A stretch of 58,936 bases of DNA from Hyalangium versicolor (GTDB lineage: Bacteria > Myxococcota > Myxococcia > Myxococcales > Myxococcaceae), in NCBI RefSeq assembly GCF_020103695.1, contig NZ_JAHXBF010000048.1, positions 1 to 58,936 of the forward strand, given 5' to 3'. A program made the translations under genes and the position numbers. The notes under the pieces were generated by a model. It saw nothing but the letters and a program-made list of their open reading frames with translations. It made no database searches and was not told where the DNA came from. Within the stretch, counting starts at the first letter, position 1; the number at the start of each line of letters is the position of its first letter. Below are positions 50,915 to 58,936 of this stretch, one piece after another.

Positions 50915-51805
50915 ATGGCGCGAGTCCTGGTTGTCGGAGGAGTAGCGTTCAACACGATGATCCAGCTCGACCGGTTTCCCGAGCCGCGCTCGCAGACCGT
51001 CTTCAGCCGCGACTACCATGAGACAATCGGAGCAACCGGAGCCGGGAAGGCGCTGAACCTTCGCAAGCTGGGCTTCGACGTCACCCTGCACGGCCTCGTC
51101 GGCGACGATCCGTATGGGCGCCGCATCGAGGAGCGACTCCATCAGGAGGGCATCCACTTCCTCCGGGACATCGACCCGCGCGGCACCGAGCGCCACGTGA
51201 ACCTCATGGACTCCGAGGGCGGGCGCATCTCCATCTACATGGCCTACGCGACCTTCGAGCCGCAGGTCGATCTGGGCCGGCTCGAAGCGCTCGTGCCCGC
51301 CCATGACTACGTGGTGCTCAACATCAACAACTACGTGCGCCGGCTGATCCCCGCGGTGAAGCGGGCCGGCAAGGAACTCTGGTGTGACCTCCACGACTTC
51401 GATGGCCGCAACGAGTACCACCGTGACTTCGTCGAGGCCGCGGACTGCGTCTTCATGAGCTCCGACTCCATGAGCGACTATCGGCCGTTCATGGAGCACC
51501 TCGTGAGACAGGGGAAGAAGCTCGTGGTCTGCACCCACGGGCGGAACGGATCCACGGCCCTTTCCTCGGATGGCCGCTGGTTCGAGACTCCGATCGTCCC
51601 CGGCTACACGATCCGAGACACCAATGGCGCGGGCGACGCCTTCTTCGCGGGCTTCCTCTACGGCCACTCCCGGCACTACTCCCTGGAGCAATGCCTGCGG
51701 CTCGCCAGCATCGTCGGAGCGCTGTGCGTCACCTCCGAGGAACTGGCGGCCCCTGCCCTCTCCCCCGAGTTCCTGGAGGCGGAGTACCGCAGGCACTTCC
51801 CGTGA
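50915..51805 (+). CDS. PfkB/ribokinase-family sugar or nucleoside kinase
   Basis: 296 residues; GGAG directly precedes ATG 50915 and GGAGG lies slightly further up. PfkB motif 1 region SRDYHETIGATGAGKALNL, with Gly-Ala-Thr-Gly-Ala-Gly near 40 in place of the usual Gly-Gly-x-Gly-x-Asn. Motif 2 is DTNGAGDAFFAGFL with the catalytic base Asp241. Size and N-terminal VLVVGGVAFNT are standard. Substrates include ribose, fructose, adenosine and related compounds; not predictable here. It shares a divergent promoter region with the NRPS gene, so joint regulation is possible. It ends 9 bp before the convergent TrmN6-like gene. Confidence 0.88.
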   Translation: MARVLVVGGVAFNTMIQLDRFPEPRSQTVFSRDYHETIGATGAGKALNLRKLGFDVTLHGLVGDDPYGRRIEERLHQEGIHFLRDIDPRGTERHVNLMDSEGGRISIYMAYATFEPQVDLGRLEALVPAHDYVVLNINNYVRRLIPAVKRAGKELWCDLHDFDGRNEYHRDFVEAADCVFMSSDSMSDYRPFMEHLVRQGKKLVVCTHGRNGSTALSSDGRWFETPIVPGYTIRDTNGAGDAFFAGFLYGHSRHYSLEQCLRLASIVGALCVTSEELAAPALSPEFLEAEYRRHFP

Positions 51806-51814
51806 GTCTCGCCC

Positions 51815-52612
51815 TCACTCCACCATCGCGCTCACCTCTTCGGTGAACGCGTGCTCGTCTTCCGCGTGCAGCACCAGCGGCGGCAGCACCGTCAGATCCG
51901 CGCGCCCGCCTTTCACCGCGTGCAGCAGCACCAGCTTCGCGGGACGATCCGCCCGAGGATGCACCATGCGCGCCGTCTTGGGCTCCAGCCGATGCTCTCG
52001 GAGCACCCCCGCCAGCTCCGCGAACCTCGCCGCCGGGAACACCACGCACAGGCCTCCCCGAGGCGCCAGCAGATGCCTCGCCGCCCGAGCCACGTCCGGC
52101 AGCGAACACGCCACCTCGTGCCGCGCGATCGCCTTCTCCACCGTCAGGCTGCTCCGCCCTGAAGTGCACGCGCGGTACGGCGGATTGCACAGCACGTGGC
52201 TGAAGCTCCCCGCGGGGAACAGTTGCCCCACGTGGCGCAGATCCCCCTGCACCAGCGTCACCTGCTGCTCGCACCGGTTGAGGTACACGTTGCGCTCCGC
52301 CAGCGAGTACAGCCCCGGCTGTAGCTCCAACGCCGTGATGTCCTTGCGCCCCAGCCGCTTCGCGAGCACCAACGGGATGATGCCGCTGCCCGTCCCCAGA
52401 TCCATCAACCGGCCCCGGTGCGCTCCGCCCTCGTACACCGCGAAGTGCGCCAGCAGGATCGGATCCAATGTGAAGCGGTATCCCAGCCTCCGCTGCAGCA
52501 CCTGCACCTCACCGCCGCAGATGGCATCCAGCGTCTCCCCCGCACCAGGGCGCAGCTCCAGCTGAATGTGCCGAGGCCATTCCAGCAGGGATCGAGAAGA
52601 CGGGAGCCGCAC
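51815..52612 (-). CDS. TrmN6/YfiC-like tRNA adenine-N6 methyltransferase
   Basis: 265 residues from GTG 52610-52612. Rossmann methyltransferase with SAM motif LMDLGTGSGIIPLVL and catalytic NPPY (Asn143), typical of N6-adenine methylation. Upstream YRFTLDPILLAHFA and C-terminal AVKGGRADLTVLPPLVLH are hallmarks of the tRNA1(Val) A37 N6-methyltransferase (TrmN6) group. The gene starts 9 bp after the stop of the DUF1015 gene on the same strand, so it is probably cotranscribed with it. Confidence 0.9.
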   Translation of the reverse strand: MRLPSSRSLLEWPRHIQLELRPGAGETLDAICGGEVQVLQRRLGYRFTLDPILLAHFAVYEGGAHRGRLMDLGTGSGIIPLVLAKRLGRKDITALELQPGLYSLAERNVYLNRCEQQVTLVQGDLRHVGQLFPAGSFSHVLCNPPYRACTSGRSSLTVEKAIARHEVACSLPDVARAARHLLAPRGGLCVVFPAARFAELAGVLREHRLEPKTARMVHPRADRPAKLVLLHAVKGGRADLTVLPPLVLHAEDEHAFTEEVSAMVE

Positions 52613-52621
52613 CTTGTAAAA

Positions 52622-53761
52622 CTAAGCCTCGGGATCCAGGAACAGGAGGCCCGCGGGCGGCAGCGGCTCCACTCGCAGTGTTCGCGATGGCAGGGTCGCG
52701 GCCGCCTCCATCACGGCCCGCACCTCCCAGACCGGCGGAGGGTTGAGGGCAAAGCCTGCCTGGTAGAGCCCCGACTCGACGCCCTGCACCAGATCCTCCA
52801 TCTCCCGCACCGGGAACACCTGGGGATGCCCAGCAGCCTCCGGATCCTGGATGCCCAGCACCGTCCGCAGCACCAGCGCGTTCAGGAGCGCCAGATCCAA
52901 ACTCCGGAGCGTGGGGTTGCGCGGGGCCGCCTTCAAGTGCGCCAGATCCAACCCCTGCCGGAAACGGAGGATCTTCCCGCGCCCCTGCGGCATCACCAAC
53001 AGCACCGCGTGGTGTCCGGAGATGAGCGTGGCCAGCCGCTCGCGCGCGGCGGCCAGGCCTCGAGGCGTCGTCAGCGGCTCGTCGACATCATAGACGCGCG
53101 CGTACGCCGCCACGAGGGTCAGGAACGTGTCCTCCTTGAACGTGTCCACGCCCTTGAGAGCCCGGTGGATCGGCTCGAGTTGGAGCCCCGGATCCGAGAG
53201 GGGAACCACCGCCGCCAGTGTCGGGTGCTGCTCATCGAGCGCCGCCAGCGGACGCATAGGCGCCTCATCCAGCACAGCCTGGATCCGCTTGGACAGCGCC
53301 GAAGGCTCGACGCGTCGCAGCACCACGCGCGAGCCCCGGAACGCCCCCTGCCATACAACCGCCGCCCGCTCGGCCGCTTCGGCCAGCAAGCCCCTCAGCA
53401 CTCCGTGATCGTCCGCGGCCAGGGTGACCGCGGGCTCCGCGCACCAGGATCGGGGGCGGTAGGGATCATGCTCGAGCGGCAGCGCGGCGTCCGGGCTCAG
53501 CGAGCACAGGAGGAAACGAACCGGAGGCCCGCTCAACTTCCCAGCGGGGCCATGCAGCTCCACGACATAGAGCGCGGGGCGGGGATCTCTCAGGACAGCG
53601 CCAGAGGCCCGCCACCGTCCCAGCTCGGCATCCGGGTTGGGGGCCTCGAGCAGCGGCCGGACGTGCAAGGGTTGAGGAACCCCTCGCGAGGAGGACCCGT
53701 CCGCTTCGAGATGGGTCCCCAGGGTGGATAGGAGAGCAGGAAACGGGAGGACTCGCGCCAT
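52622..53761 (-). CDS. DUF1015 family protein
   Basis: 379 residues. ATG 53759-53761 (MARVLPFPALLSTL) is chosen over longer frames whose start would be Arg/Gly-rich noise. DUF1015 features: N-terminal Pro-rich opening, EDTFLTLVAAYARVYDVDEP, GHHAVLLVMPQGRGKILRF, and the C-terminal QAGFALNPPPVWEVRAVMEA leading to LPPAGLLFLDPE. The expected Lys of the terminal mPxKSTyFxPK motif is changed here (ATLPSRTLRVEPLP), so this copy may be divergent. Function of the family is not settled. It is first of a pair with the TrmN6-like gene. Confidence 0.8.
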   Translation of the reverse strand: MARVLPFPALLSTLGTHLEADGSSSRGVPQPLHVRPLLEAPNPDAELGRWRASGAVLRDPRPALYVVELHGPAGKLSGPPVRFLLCSLSPDAALPLEHDPYRPRSWCAEPAVTLAADDHGVLRGLLAEAAERAAVVWQGAFRGSRVVLRRVEPSALSKRIQAVLDEAPMRPLAALDEQHPTLAAVVPLSDPGLQLEPIHRALKGVDTFKEDTFLTLVAAYARVYDVDEPLTTPRGLAAARERLATLISGHHAVLLVMPQGRGKILRFRQGLDLAHLKAAPRNPTLRSLDLALLNALVLRTVLGIQDPEAAGHPQVFPVREMEDLVQGVESGLYQAGFALNPPPVWEVRAVMEAAATLPSRTLRVEPLPPAGLLFLDPEA

Positions 53762-53831
53762 ACAGGGAGAAGGTGGGGTCGCCCTTCCCTCCCTGCCACC
53801 ACGGCCGCTCGTCCGCTCTCCTGCCGAGCGC

Positions 53832-55070
53832 CTACCAGTAGCCCTTGTAGGCCTTCTTCGAGCGGTAGCTCCCACCGCCCGATGGGACGGCCGTGCGATC
53901 CGCGCTCTCCTCCCACAGCAGACTCACGGTGGTGATGGCTCCCGCCGAGGCCAGGAAGGACAGCACGTAGGGCGTGGGCTGATCGAAGCCCCCGAGCACC
54001 AGGCCCGACAGGAGCAGCACGGCGGCGCCGACGCCCGAGCCGAAGATATCGGCTCGGAGGATCTGCCCGGACGTCGGGTTGTAGCGCATCGTGGCGATGG
54101 CCAGGGCTCCCGCGCCGATGCCGGGGGCTATCAGCAAGGTATCGGCCCAGGTCTTCCCGCGGATCTCGGTCCCCGAGAAGTGGATGATGGCCAGCAGCAG
54201 CGCGCTGGAGGCGAGCCCCCACGCGGCTCCCGAGGAGACGAGCAGACCGTGGTTCATCGGCAACTGTCCGCCGCCAACGACCGCGGTGAGCCACGCGCCC
54301 AGCTCTGCTCCGACGAAGGAGGACCAGGCCAACACATCTCGGTCATCCGCGAGCAGATCCATGAAACCGCCCAGGAACATGCCGCCGACGAGGGAGTTGC
54401 TGATGGCGAAGTAGCTCAGCGGCCGATCCACCCAGTTGTTGAACTGCCACCACGCGGAAGCGCCGAAGCCCAGGCCCGCGCCGATGAGCGTGCCGGCGAG
54501 CATGGCCTCACGCGAGTCCCGGTCGATCTTGAACTCCTGCGCGAAGCCTTGGGTGAACAGGCCTCCCATGGCGCCCAGGATCGTGTGGTGGAGCACGAAG
54601 GTCAGGCTGCCCGGGCCTGACAGGAAGGGACCCTGCCGAGGCCGGCCATCCAGGATCGTTCCATCATTCGGTGGGGGCGGAGGCACCGCATTGGCCTGGG
54701 GCACATACCCCTCTGTCAGCGGCGGCTGAGCCCTCGTGCGCAGTGACTCGGGATCGGGAGGCGCCAGCGGAGCATCATTGGTGCGAGCCGGGGGCGGCTC
54801 CTGCATTTGAGAATCCGGCGTGGCCTGGATCGTCGTGGTCTGCTGCTGGGCCCCCGCGGAAGTTCCCGAAGAAGAGGGAGGCGGCACTGCCTGCTGTGGA
54901 TCCGTGGGCGCGGGGGCAGGCGGAGCCGTCTGGGGCTCCCCCGGAGGTGGATAGTACTGGGTGGCGGGTGGCGGAGGCGGGGGCGGCTCTGACTGCGCCC
55001 GGGCAGCCCCCGGCATCAGGACGGCGATGACAGCGACGGCGAGAAAGCTCCAGGTTCTCAGGTGTGGCAC
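53832..55070 (-). CDS. Secreted or outer membrane-associated protein with Pro-rich linker and hydrophobic glycine-rich C-terminus
   Basis: 412 residues. GTG 55068-55070 is chosen: GAGGAG lies 8 bases upstream and a signal peptide follows (TWSFLAVAVIAVLMPGAARA, cleavage near 24). Residues 25-140 are Pro/Gln/Ser-rich low complexity (SEPPPPPPPATQ). From about 160 come Gly/Ala-rich hydrophobic segments (LGAMGGLFTQG, AGTLIGAGLGFGASAW, VGGMFLGGFMDLL, VLLLSGLVLGGF, LSFLASAGAITTVSLL), suggesting several membrane helices. The C-terminus is basic. No family recognised. It is divergent from the photolyase gene (208 bp) and 70 bp upstream of the DUF1015 gene on the same strand. Confidence 0.7.
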   Translation of the reverse strand: MPHLRTWSFLAVAVIAVLMPGAARAQSEPPPPPPPATQYYPPPGEPQTAPPAPAPTDPQQAVPPPSSSGTSAGAQQQTTTIQATPDSQMQEPPPARTNDAPLAPPDPESLRTRAQPPLTEGYVPQANAVPPPPPNDGTILDGRPRQGPFLSGPGSLTFVLHHTILGAMGGLFTQGFAQEFKIDRDSREAMLAGTLIGAGLGFGASAWWQFNNWVDRPLSYFAISNSLVGGMFLGGFMDLLADDRDVLAWSSFVGAELGAWLTAVVGGGQLPMNHGLLVSSGAAWGLASSALLLAIIHFSGTEIRGKTWADTLLIAPGIGAGALAIATMRYNPTSGQILRADIFGSGVGAAVLLLSGLVLGGFDQPTPYVLSFLASAGAITTVSLLWEESADRTAVPSGGGSYRSKKAYKGYW

Positions 55071-55278
55071 GCAAGCACTCCTCAAACTCCGGCCTCTTGG
55101 CCGTGTAGAAGAACGCAATCGAGGCAAGCTTGCACCGTTTTTTGCTCTATCAGCCCCCTGGAATCGGCAGGAAGTCATCCCACCCCCCAGGTCAGGGGCT
55201 CGCACTTCCAGGGCGGCCCGGATGCGAGGCGCCCGAGGTGCCGCGACGCACGGAGCCCTCGCGCATCGGAGGGCCAAC

Positions 55279-56742
55279 ATGCCTCCTGGCTTTTCCTGGT
55301 CCGAGCTGGGCGTCGACTCCGCCCGGGTCCTCGTGGTGAATGACGTACCCCTCGTCTCCGGGCGCGACTTCATCCTCTATTGGTGCATGGTGAACCATCG
55401 CGTGGACGAGAACCCCGCGCTCGATGCGGCCATCGCCCTCGGCAATCACTTGAAGCTGCCCGTCGCCGTCTACCAGGCACTGCGTCCGGACTACCCGCAT
55501 GCATCGGACCGGCTGCACGCCTTCGCCCTGGAGGGCATGGCGGAGTTGCCTGCCGCATACTCCCGGCGAGGCCTGCCCTACTGGCTCGAGCTGCCTCGCA
55601 ACCCCCGGGAGCACAAGCCCCGACTGGCGGAGCTGGGCCGACGAGCGGCGGCCATCGTCTCGGATCTCTTCCCAGCCTTCATCATCCCCGGCCACCTGCG
55701 CGGCGCTGCCAAGGCACTGGACGTGCCGCTGTTCGCCGTGGACGCCTCGTGCGTGGTGCCCATGCAGCGCATCACCGAGCCCCAGATCGGCGCGTATACC
55801 TTACGCCCCAAGCTGCGGAAGCTGTGGCCGGAGTACCTGGGCCGCGAGTACCGCGTACGCCCCCTGAAGGCCACCACCGCCGCGAAGAAGCTCTCTCCGG
55901 ACTTCGCCCTCTCGGACGCCAAGACCCTGCGCAAGAAGCTTGATACGTTCGCGATCGACCACTCGGTGCCTCCCGTCGCGGAGGTTCGCGGTGGACGGAA
56001 GGCAGCGCTGAAGGCGCTCAAGGCGTTCATCGAGACGCGCCTGGAGGGCTACGACACCGAGCGCAACGATCCCGGCAAGGATCAGCAGTCCGGCCTGTCC
56101 CCCTACTTCCACTGGGGCCACCTGTTCCCCGGCGAGGCCGCGCGGCTCGTGCTGAAGGCCGGAGGCGAGAAGAACCCGGCCGTGCAATCCTTCCTGGAGG
56201 AACTGCTCGTGCGGCGCGAGCTGGCCTTCAACTACTGCCTCCACACGACAGTGCCCCATCAACTCTCCGTGACGTCCCTGCCCCGCTGGGCCCGCGACTC
56301 GCTGGAGACGCACCGCAAGGACAAGCGCGAGCACCTCTATTCCCTGGAGGATCTGGACGCGGCTCGCACGGGGGATGGGCTTTGGAACGCCTCCCAGCGC
56401 GAGCTGCGCGAGCGAGGCCGCATCCACAACTACCTGCGCATGCTCTGGGGCAAGAAGATCCTCGAGTGGAGCCCCACTCCCTCCGAGGCGCTCCAGCGCA
56501 TGGCGCACCTCAACGATCGCTATGCCCTGGACGGGCGGGATCCGGCCAGCGTGGCCAACTTCATGTGGGTGCTCGGACTGCACGATCGCCCCTTCCAGGA
56601 GCGCAAGGTGCTGGGCAAGGTGCGACCGATGAGCTCGCTCCGGACGGCCGAGAAGTTCGACCTGGGCCCCTACCTGGCGCGATGGGCCCGGCCCGGGGAT
56701 GCTCCGGTGAAGCTCCCTCGCCGCCGGAATCCGAAAAAGTAG
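55279..56742 (+). CDS. Class II CPD photolyase
   Basis: 487 residues from ATG 55279, with GGAGG 8 bases upstream. Light-driven repair of cyclobutane pyrimidine dimers. N-terminal photolyase domain (about 15-200), then the FAD-binding domain. Class II marks are QSGLSPYFHWGHLFPG (SGLSPxxH.G), LVRRELAFNYC and WNASQRELRERGRIHNYLRM followed by WGKKILEW. It is longer at neither end than the usual 450-490, so it looks complete. It is the sole DNA-repair gene here. Confidence 0.94.
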   Translation: MPPGFSWSELGVDSARVLVVNDVPLVSGRDFILYWCMVNHRVDENPALDAAIALGNHLKLPVAVYQALRPDYPHASDRLHAFALEGMAELPAAYSRRGLPYWLELPRNPREHKPRLAELGRRAAAIVSDLFPAFIIPGHLRGAAKALDVPLFAVDASCVVPMQRITEPQIGAYTLRPKLRKLWPEYLGREYRVRPLKATTAAKKLSPDFALSDAKTLRKKLDTFAIDHSVPPVAEVRGGRKAALKALKAFIETRLEGYDTERNDPGKDQQSGLSPYFHWGHLFPGEAARLVLKAGGEKNPAVQSFLEELLVRRELAFNYCLHTTVPHQLSVTSLPRWARDSLETHRKDKREHLYSLEDLDAARTGDGLWNASQRELRERGRIHNYLRMLWGKKILEWSPTPSEALQRMAHLNDRYALDGRDPASVANFMWVLGLHDRPFQERKVLGKVRPMSSLRTAEKFDLGPYLARWARPGDAPVKLPRRRNPKK

Positions 56743-56844
56743 CCGCGCTGTTGACTTCCGCGCTTCTGGAAGCAACTCAGCGGTTCCCTTCCCGCCTCTT
56801 CATCACTAAACCGGCGGTACAGACACCGTGATTCAGGAGCCAGT

Positions 56845-57168
56845 ATGGGCACGATGAAGTTCGAGGTCTCCCACACCCTGCCGAAGGACGAGGCGAGGAA
56901 GCGCGTCGAGCAACTCCTTCAGTACTGGGGCACCAAGTACGGCGTGAAGTCGGACTGGTCCGGCGATGGTGCGAAGCTCAACGGCAAGGTGATGGGCATC
57001 AACCTCGATGCCAGCTTCGTCATCACCGACAAGGCCATCTCCGGCGAGGGCACCGACCCGGGCATGCTGCTGCGCGGCCAGGCCAAGTCCTACCTGCAGA
57101 AGAAGTTCGGCTCCGTGCTCGACCCGAGCAAGAGCCTGGCCGACATCAAGGGCACGATGGACAGCTAG
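56845..57168 (+). CDS. Polyhydroxyalkanoic-acid system family protein (PHA_gran_rgn type)
   Basis: 107 residues with CAGGAG 6 bases before ATG 56845. The opening KFEVSHTLPKDEARKRVEQLL and the mid-part LNGKVMGINLDASFVITDKA match the small PHA-system family (PF09650), which takes a beta-strand/alpha-helix layout and is sometimes encoded near PHA genes. No PHA synthase or phasin is linked here. Cytoplasmic, role unclear. Its stop codon shares bases with the convergent CheR gene stop (CTAG). Confidence 0.82.
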   Translation: MGTMKFEVSHTLPKDEARKRVEQLLQYWGTKYGVKSDWSGDGAKLNGKVMGINLDASFVITDKAISGEGTDPGMLLRGQAKSYLQKKFGSVLDPSKSLADIKGTMDS

Positions 57169-58898
57169 TGTCCATTCTCCTCCAGCGCCGCGAGCGCGTA
57201 GCGCGCCACCCGGGCAATCGCCTCCGGTGAGTCCGGAATGTCCGGGTAGTGCCCCGCCAGCGGCCGCTGGGGGAAACGCAGTTGAGCGATGGCGTTGCGG
57301 TAGCTGCGCCGCGCGCCCTCGCGATCCTTCGTGCGCTCCTGCACCTGCGCCAGCAGGTAGTGGCCGATGGCCAGCGTGGGCTCCAGGAAGAGCGCCTTGC
57401 TCAGCTCGGAGCGCGCCTCGGCCAGTTGCCCCGCCTGGAGCGCCGCCACACCGCCGAAGACTCGCGCCTCCACGCAGAGTGGCTCCCGCGCCAACGCCTG
57501 CGCGAAGGCGTCGCGCGCATCATTGATGCGGCCGGTGAGCGAGTAGAGGTTGCCCAGCGTCAGCAGGCCATCCAGATGGCCCGGCTCATCCACCAGCAGC
57601 TTCTCCACGTCCCGGATCGCCGCGGGGAAGTCGCTCTGCATCATCTTCCGCATCGCCAGGTTCAGCCGCTCGGCGGGAGGCAGCGCCTTCGCGCCCCCGG
57701 GCACCTCGGTGGCGCGCAATACCCGAGGCTCGGCCGAGCCGACAGGAGGCATCTCCAGCGTCAGACGCGCGGGACGCCGGGGCTCCGTAGGGCTCTTGAA
57801 CTCGAAGCTGGGACTCTGCTTCGCGTTGGCCGCCAGCCGATCGCGAACGGAGGCCAGCGAATCGGTGGGAGCCGGAACAGGCTTGGGGCCTCCCGAGCTC
57901 GTGGTGTTCTCCGGCGGACGCGGGCGAGCCATCGTGGCCGGGGGCAGTCCGGAGTTCGGCAACGGCACAGGCGTCGTGAGCGGAATGGCAGTCCCGCCCG
58001 CCGGAGTCGTCGACGGCTGCGGAATGGGCGGATAGGTCGGCCGGGCCTTCGGGTCCGCCAGGGGCCGCCGGTACACGAACGCCCCATCCACCTCGATCAT
58101 CTCGAAGCGGTCATAGACCTTGAAGAGGCTCTCCGAGTACCCCAGGAAGAGCAGACCTCCCGGACGCAGCGCGGCCAGGAAGCGATCCATCAGCCCCCGG
58201 ATGGTGGGCAGATCGAAGTAGATGATGACGTTGCGGCAGAGGATCAGATCCAGCGAGCCGGGCGCCACCACTCCCTCGAACGAGGGCGCGGCGAGGTTCA
58301 ACCCCTCGAAGCGCACATACTCGCGGACCGCGGGCTGGACCTCCAGGCCATCCTCCACCGGCTTGAAGAAGCGCTCGAGCCGATCCGAAGCGATGTTTCC
58401 CGCCCGCCGGACCGAGAAGCGCCCCTGCCGCGCGGCATCCACCGCCGCCAGATTCAGGTCCGTGGCCCAGACGTCCACCTCCATGGGCAGCGCCCCCAGC
58501 TCCGACATGACCATGGCTACGCTGTAGGGCTCCTCGCCCGTGGCGCACCCGGCGGACCAGATGAAGACCTTGCGCATGTCCCGCCGCGCCTTCGCCAGCA
58601 GCTGCGGGAGGATGAATCGCTCCAGGGCCCGGAACTGCTTCGGATCGCGGAAGAACTCCGTGTGCCCCACCGTCACCAGAGGCAGCAGCGCGCGCAGCTC
58701 CTGCTCGCCGCCCACCTCGCGGAGCCGCTGCACATAGGCTTCGGGATCGGTGACGCCCACGGCGGGCATGCGCGTGGACAGCGCCAGCCGGAGGCTGTGG
58801 AAACCATCCGGTGTGATCTTCAGACCGGCCCGCTCCAGCAAGAGGGCGGCGAGCTGCTGCAGGGCCTTCTGGCTCACATTCAGCACGCGTCCACCCAC
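57165..58898 (-). CDS. CheR-type methyltransferase with C-terminal TPRs (FrzF-like)
   Basis: 577 residues from GTG 58896-58898; the frame stays open to the window edge, so a longer N-terminus is possible. Domains: CheR_N helices (about 5-75), SAM-binding methyltransferase (about 80-290) with SAGCATGEEPYSVAM, then LILCRNVIIYFD, GYSESLFKV and a beta-subdomain; a Pro/Gly/Ala-rich linker (about 295-400); and TPR repeats (about 410-577). It methylates glutamates of chemoreceptors. TPR-fused CheR is seen in myxobacterial FrzF. No chemoreceptor, CheA, CheW or CheB gene is within the window, so it is an orphan here, unless a che cluster lies beyond base 58936. Confidence 0.92.
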   Translation of the reverse strand: MGGRVLNVSQKALQQLAALLLERAGLKITPDGFHSLRLALSTRMPAVGVTDPEAYVQRLREVGGEQELRALLPLVTVGHTEFFRDPKQFRALERFILPQLLAKARRDMRKVFIWSAGCATGEEPYSVAMVMSELGALPMEVDVWATDLNLAAVDAARQGRFSVRRAGNIASDRLERFFKPVEDGLEVQPAVREYVRFEGLNLAAPSFEGVVAPGSLDLILCRNVIIYFDLPTIRGLMDRFLAALRPGGLLFLGYSESLFKVYDRFEMIEVDGAFVYRRPLADPKARPTYPPIPQPSTTPAGGTAIPLTTPVPLPNSGLPPATMARPRPPENTTSSGGPKPVPAPTDSLASVRDRLAANAKQSPSFEFKSPTEPRRPARLTLEMPPVGSAEPRVLRATEVPGGAKALPPAERLNLAMRKMMQSDFPAAIRDVEKLLVDEPGHLDGLLTLGNLYSLTGRINDARDAFAQALAREPLCVEARVFGGVAALQAGQLAEARSELSKALFLEPTLAIGHYLLAQVQERTKDREGARRSYRNAIAQLRFPQRPLAGHYPDIPDSPEAIARVARYALAALEENGH

Positions 58899-58936
58899 TC
58901 CAGGAGTGTTGGTCCGATCCGATCCAGGGCCAGGAT

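Overview
The window looks like a piece of a myxobacterial chromosome, most likely from the Cystobacterineae (Archangium/Cystobacter/Hyalangium type). The signs are very high GC with strong G/C third-position bias, many GTG starts, dense Ser/Thr kinases and hybrid sensor kinases, many lipoproteins, an FrzF-like CheR-TPR protein, and frequent 1-4 bp gene overlaps. This is an inference from gene content; there is no rRNA or other marker gene here. I saw no tRNA, CRISPR array, intact insertion sequence or integrase. No gap between genes exceeds 300 bp.

Layout. 1-8.5 kb: the 5' part of a cytochrome P450, a small membrane protein, a divergent LysR regulator / S9 peptidase pair with a palindromic operator, a 14-repeat RCC1 lipoprotein, two small genes and a methyltransferase relic. 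8.5-14.5 kb: a protein joining a prenyl-synthase-like half to squalene-cyclase-like repeats, then PPK2, a kinase-like protein lacking the catalytic Asp and carrying a STAS-like tail, and an enoyl reductase plus SDR pair. 14.5-24.7 kb: a Ser/Thr kinase directly joined to an M15 peptidase gene, a 1,803-residue kinase-ATPase-GAF-histidine kinase and a membrane histidine kinase. 24.8-30.8 kb: a tightly coupled four-gene operon of two acetoacetate-decarboxylase-like proteins and two paralogous FAD oxidoreductases, which fits no pathway I recognise. 30.9-34.2 kb: a kinase-receiver-cyclase fusion and a lipoprotein metallo-hydrolase. 34.2-37.5 kb: an operon of a DUF4177-like protein, an RDD membrane protein and a tandem D-Ala-D-Ala-ligase-like ATP-grasp protein. 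37.58-39.65 kb: a single GHKL ATPase gene between 13-bp direct repeats, one of which is the 3' end of hemB. 41.1-45.1 kb: an ABC exporter operon with HAD and YkgJ proteins. 45.2-47.6 kb: a lipoprotein toxin (HNH-like C-terminus) and a SUKH-like immunity gene. 47.6-51.8 kb: a one-module A-PCP-methyltransferase NRPS divergent from a PfkB kinase. 51.8-58.9 kb: a TrmN6-like methyltransferase, a DUF1015 protein, a membrane protein, a class II photolyase, a PHA-system protein and CheR-TPR.

How the genes work together. Most of the backbone is signalling and housekeeping. The more unusual content is in four places: the ADC/FAD operon (an unassigned enzymatic pathway), the repeat-bounded GHKL island (a possible defence gene), the toxin-immunity pair (possible kin competition of the SitA type), and the prenyl-synthase/cyclase fusion. 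The ADC/FAD operon and the GHKL island are the best candidates for something undescribed.
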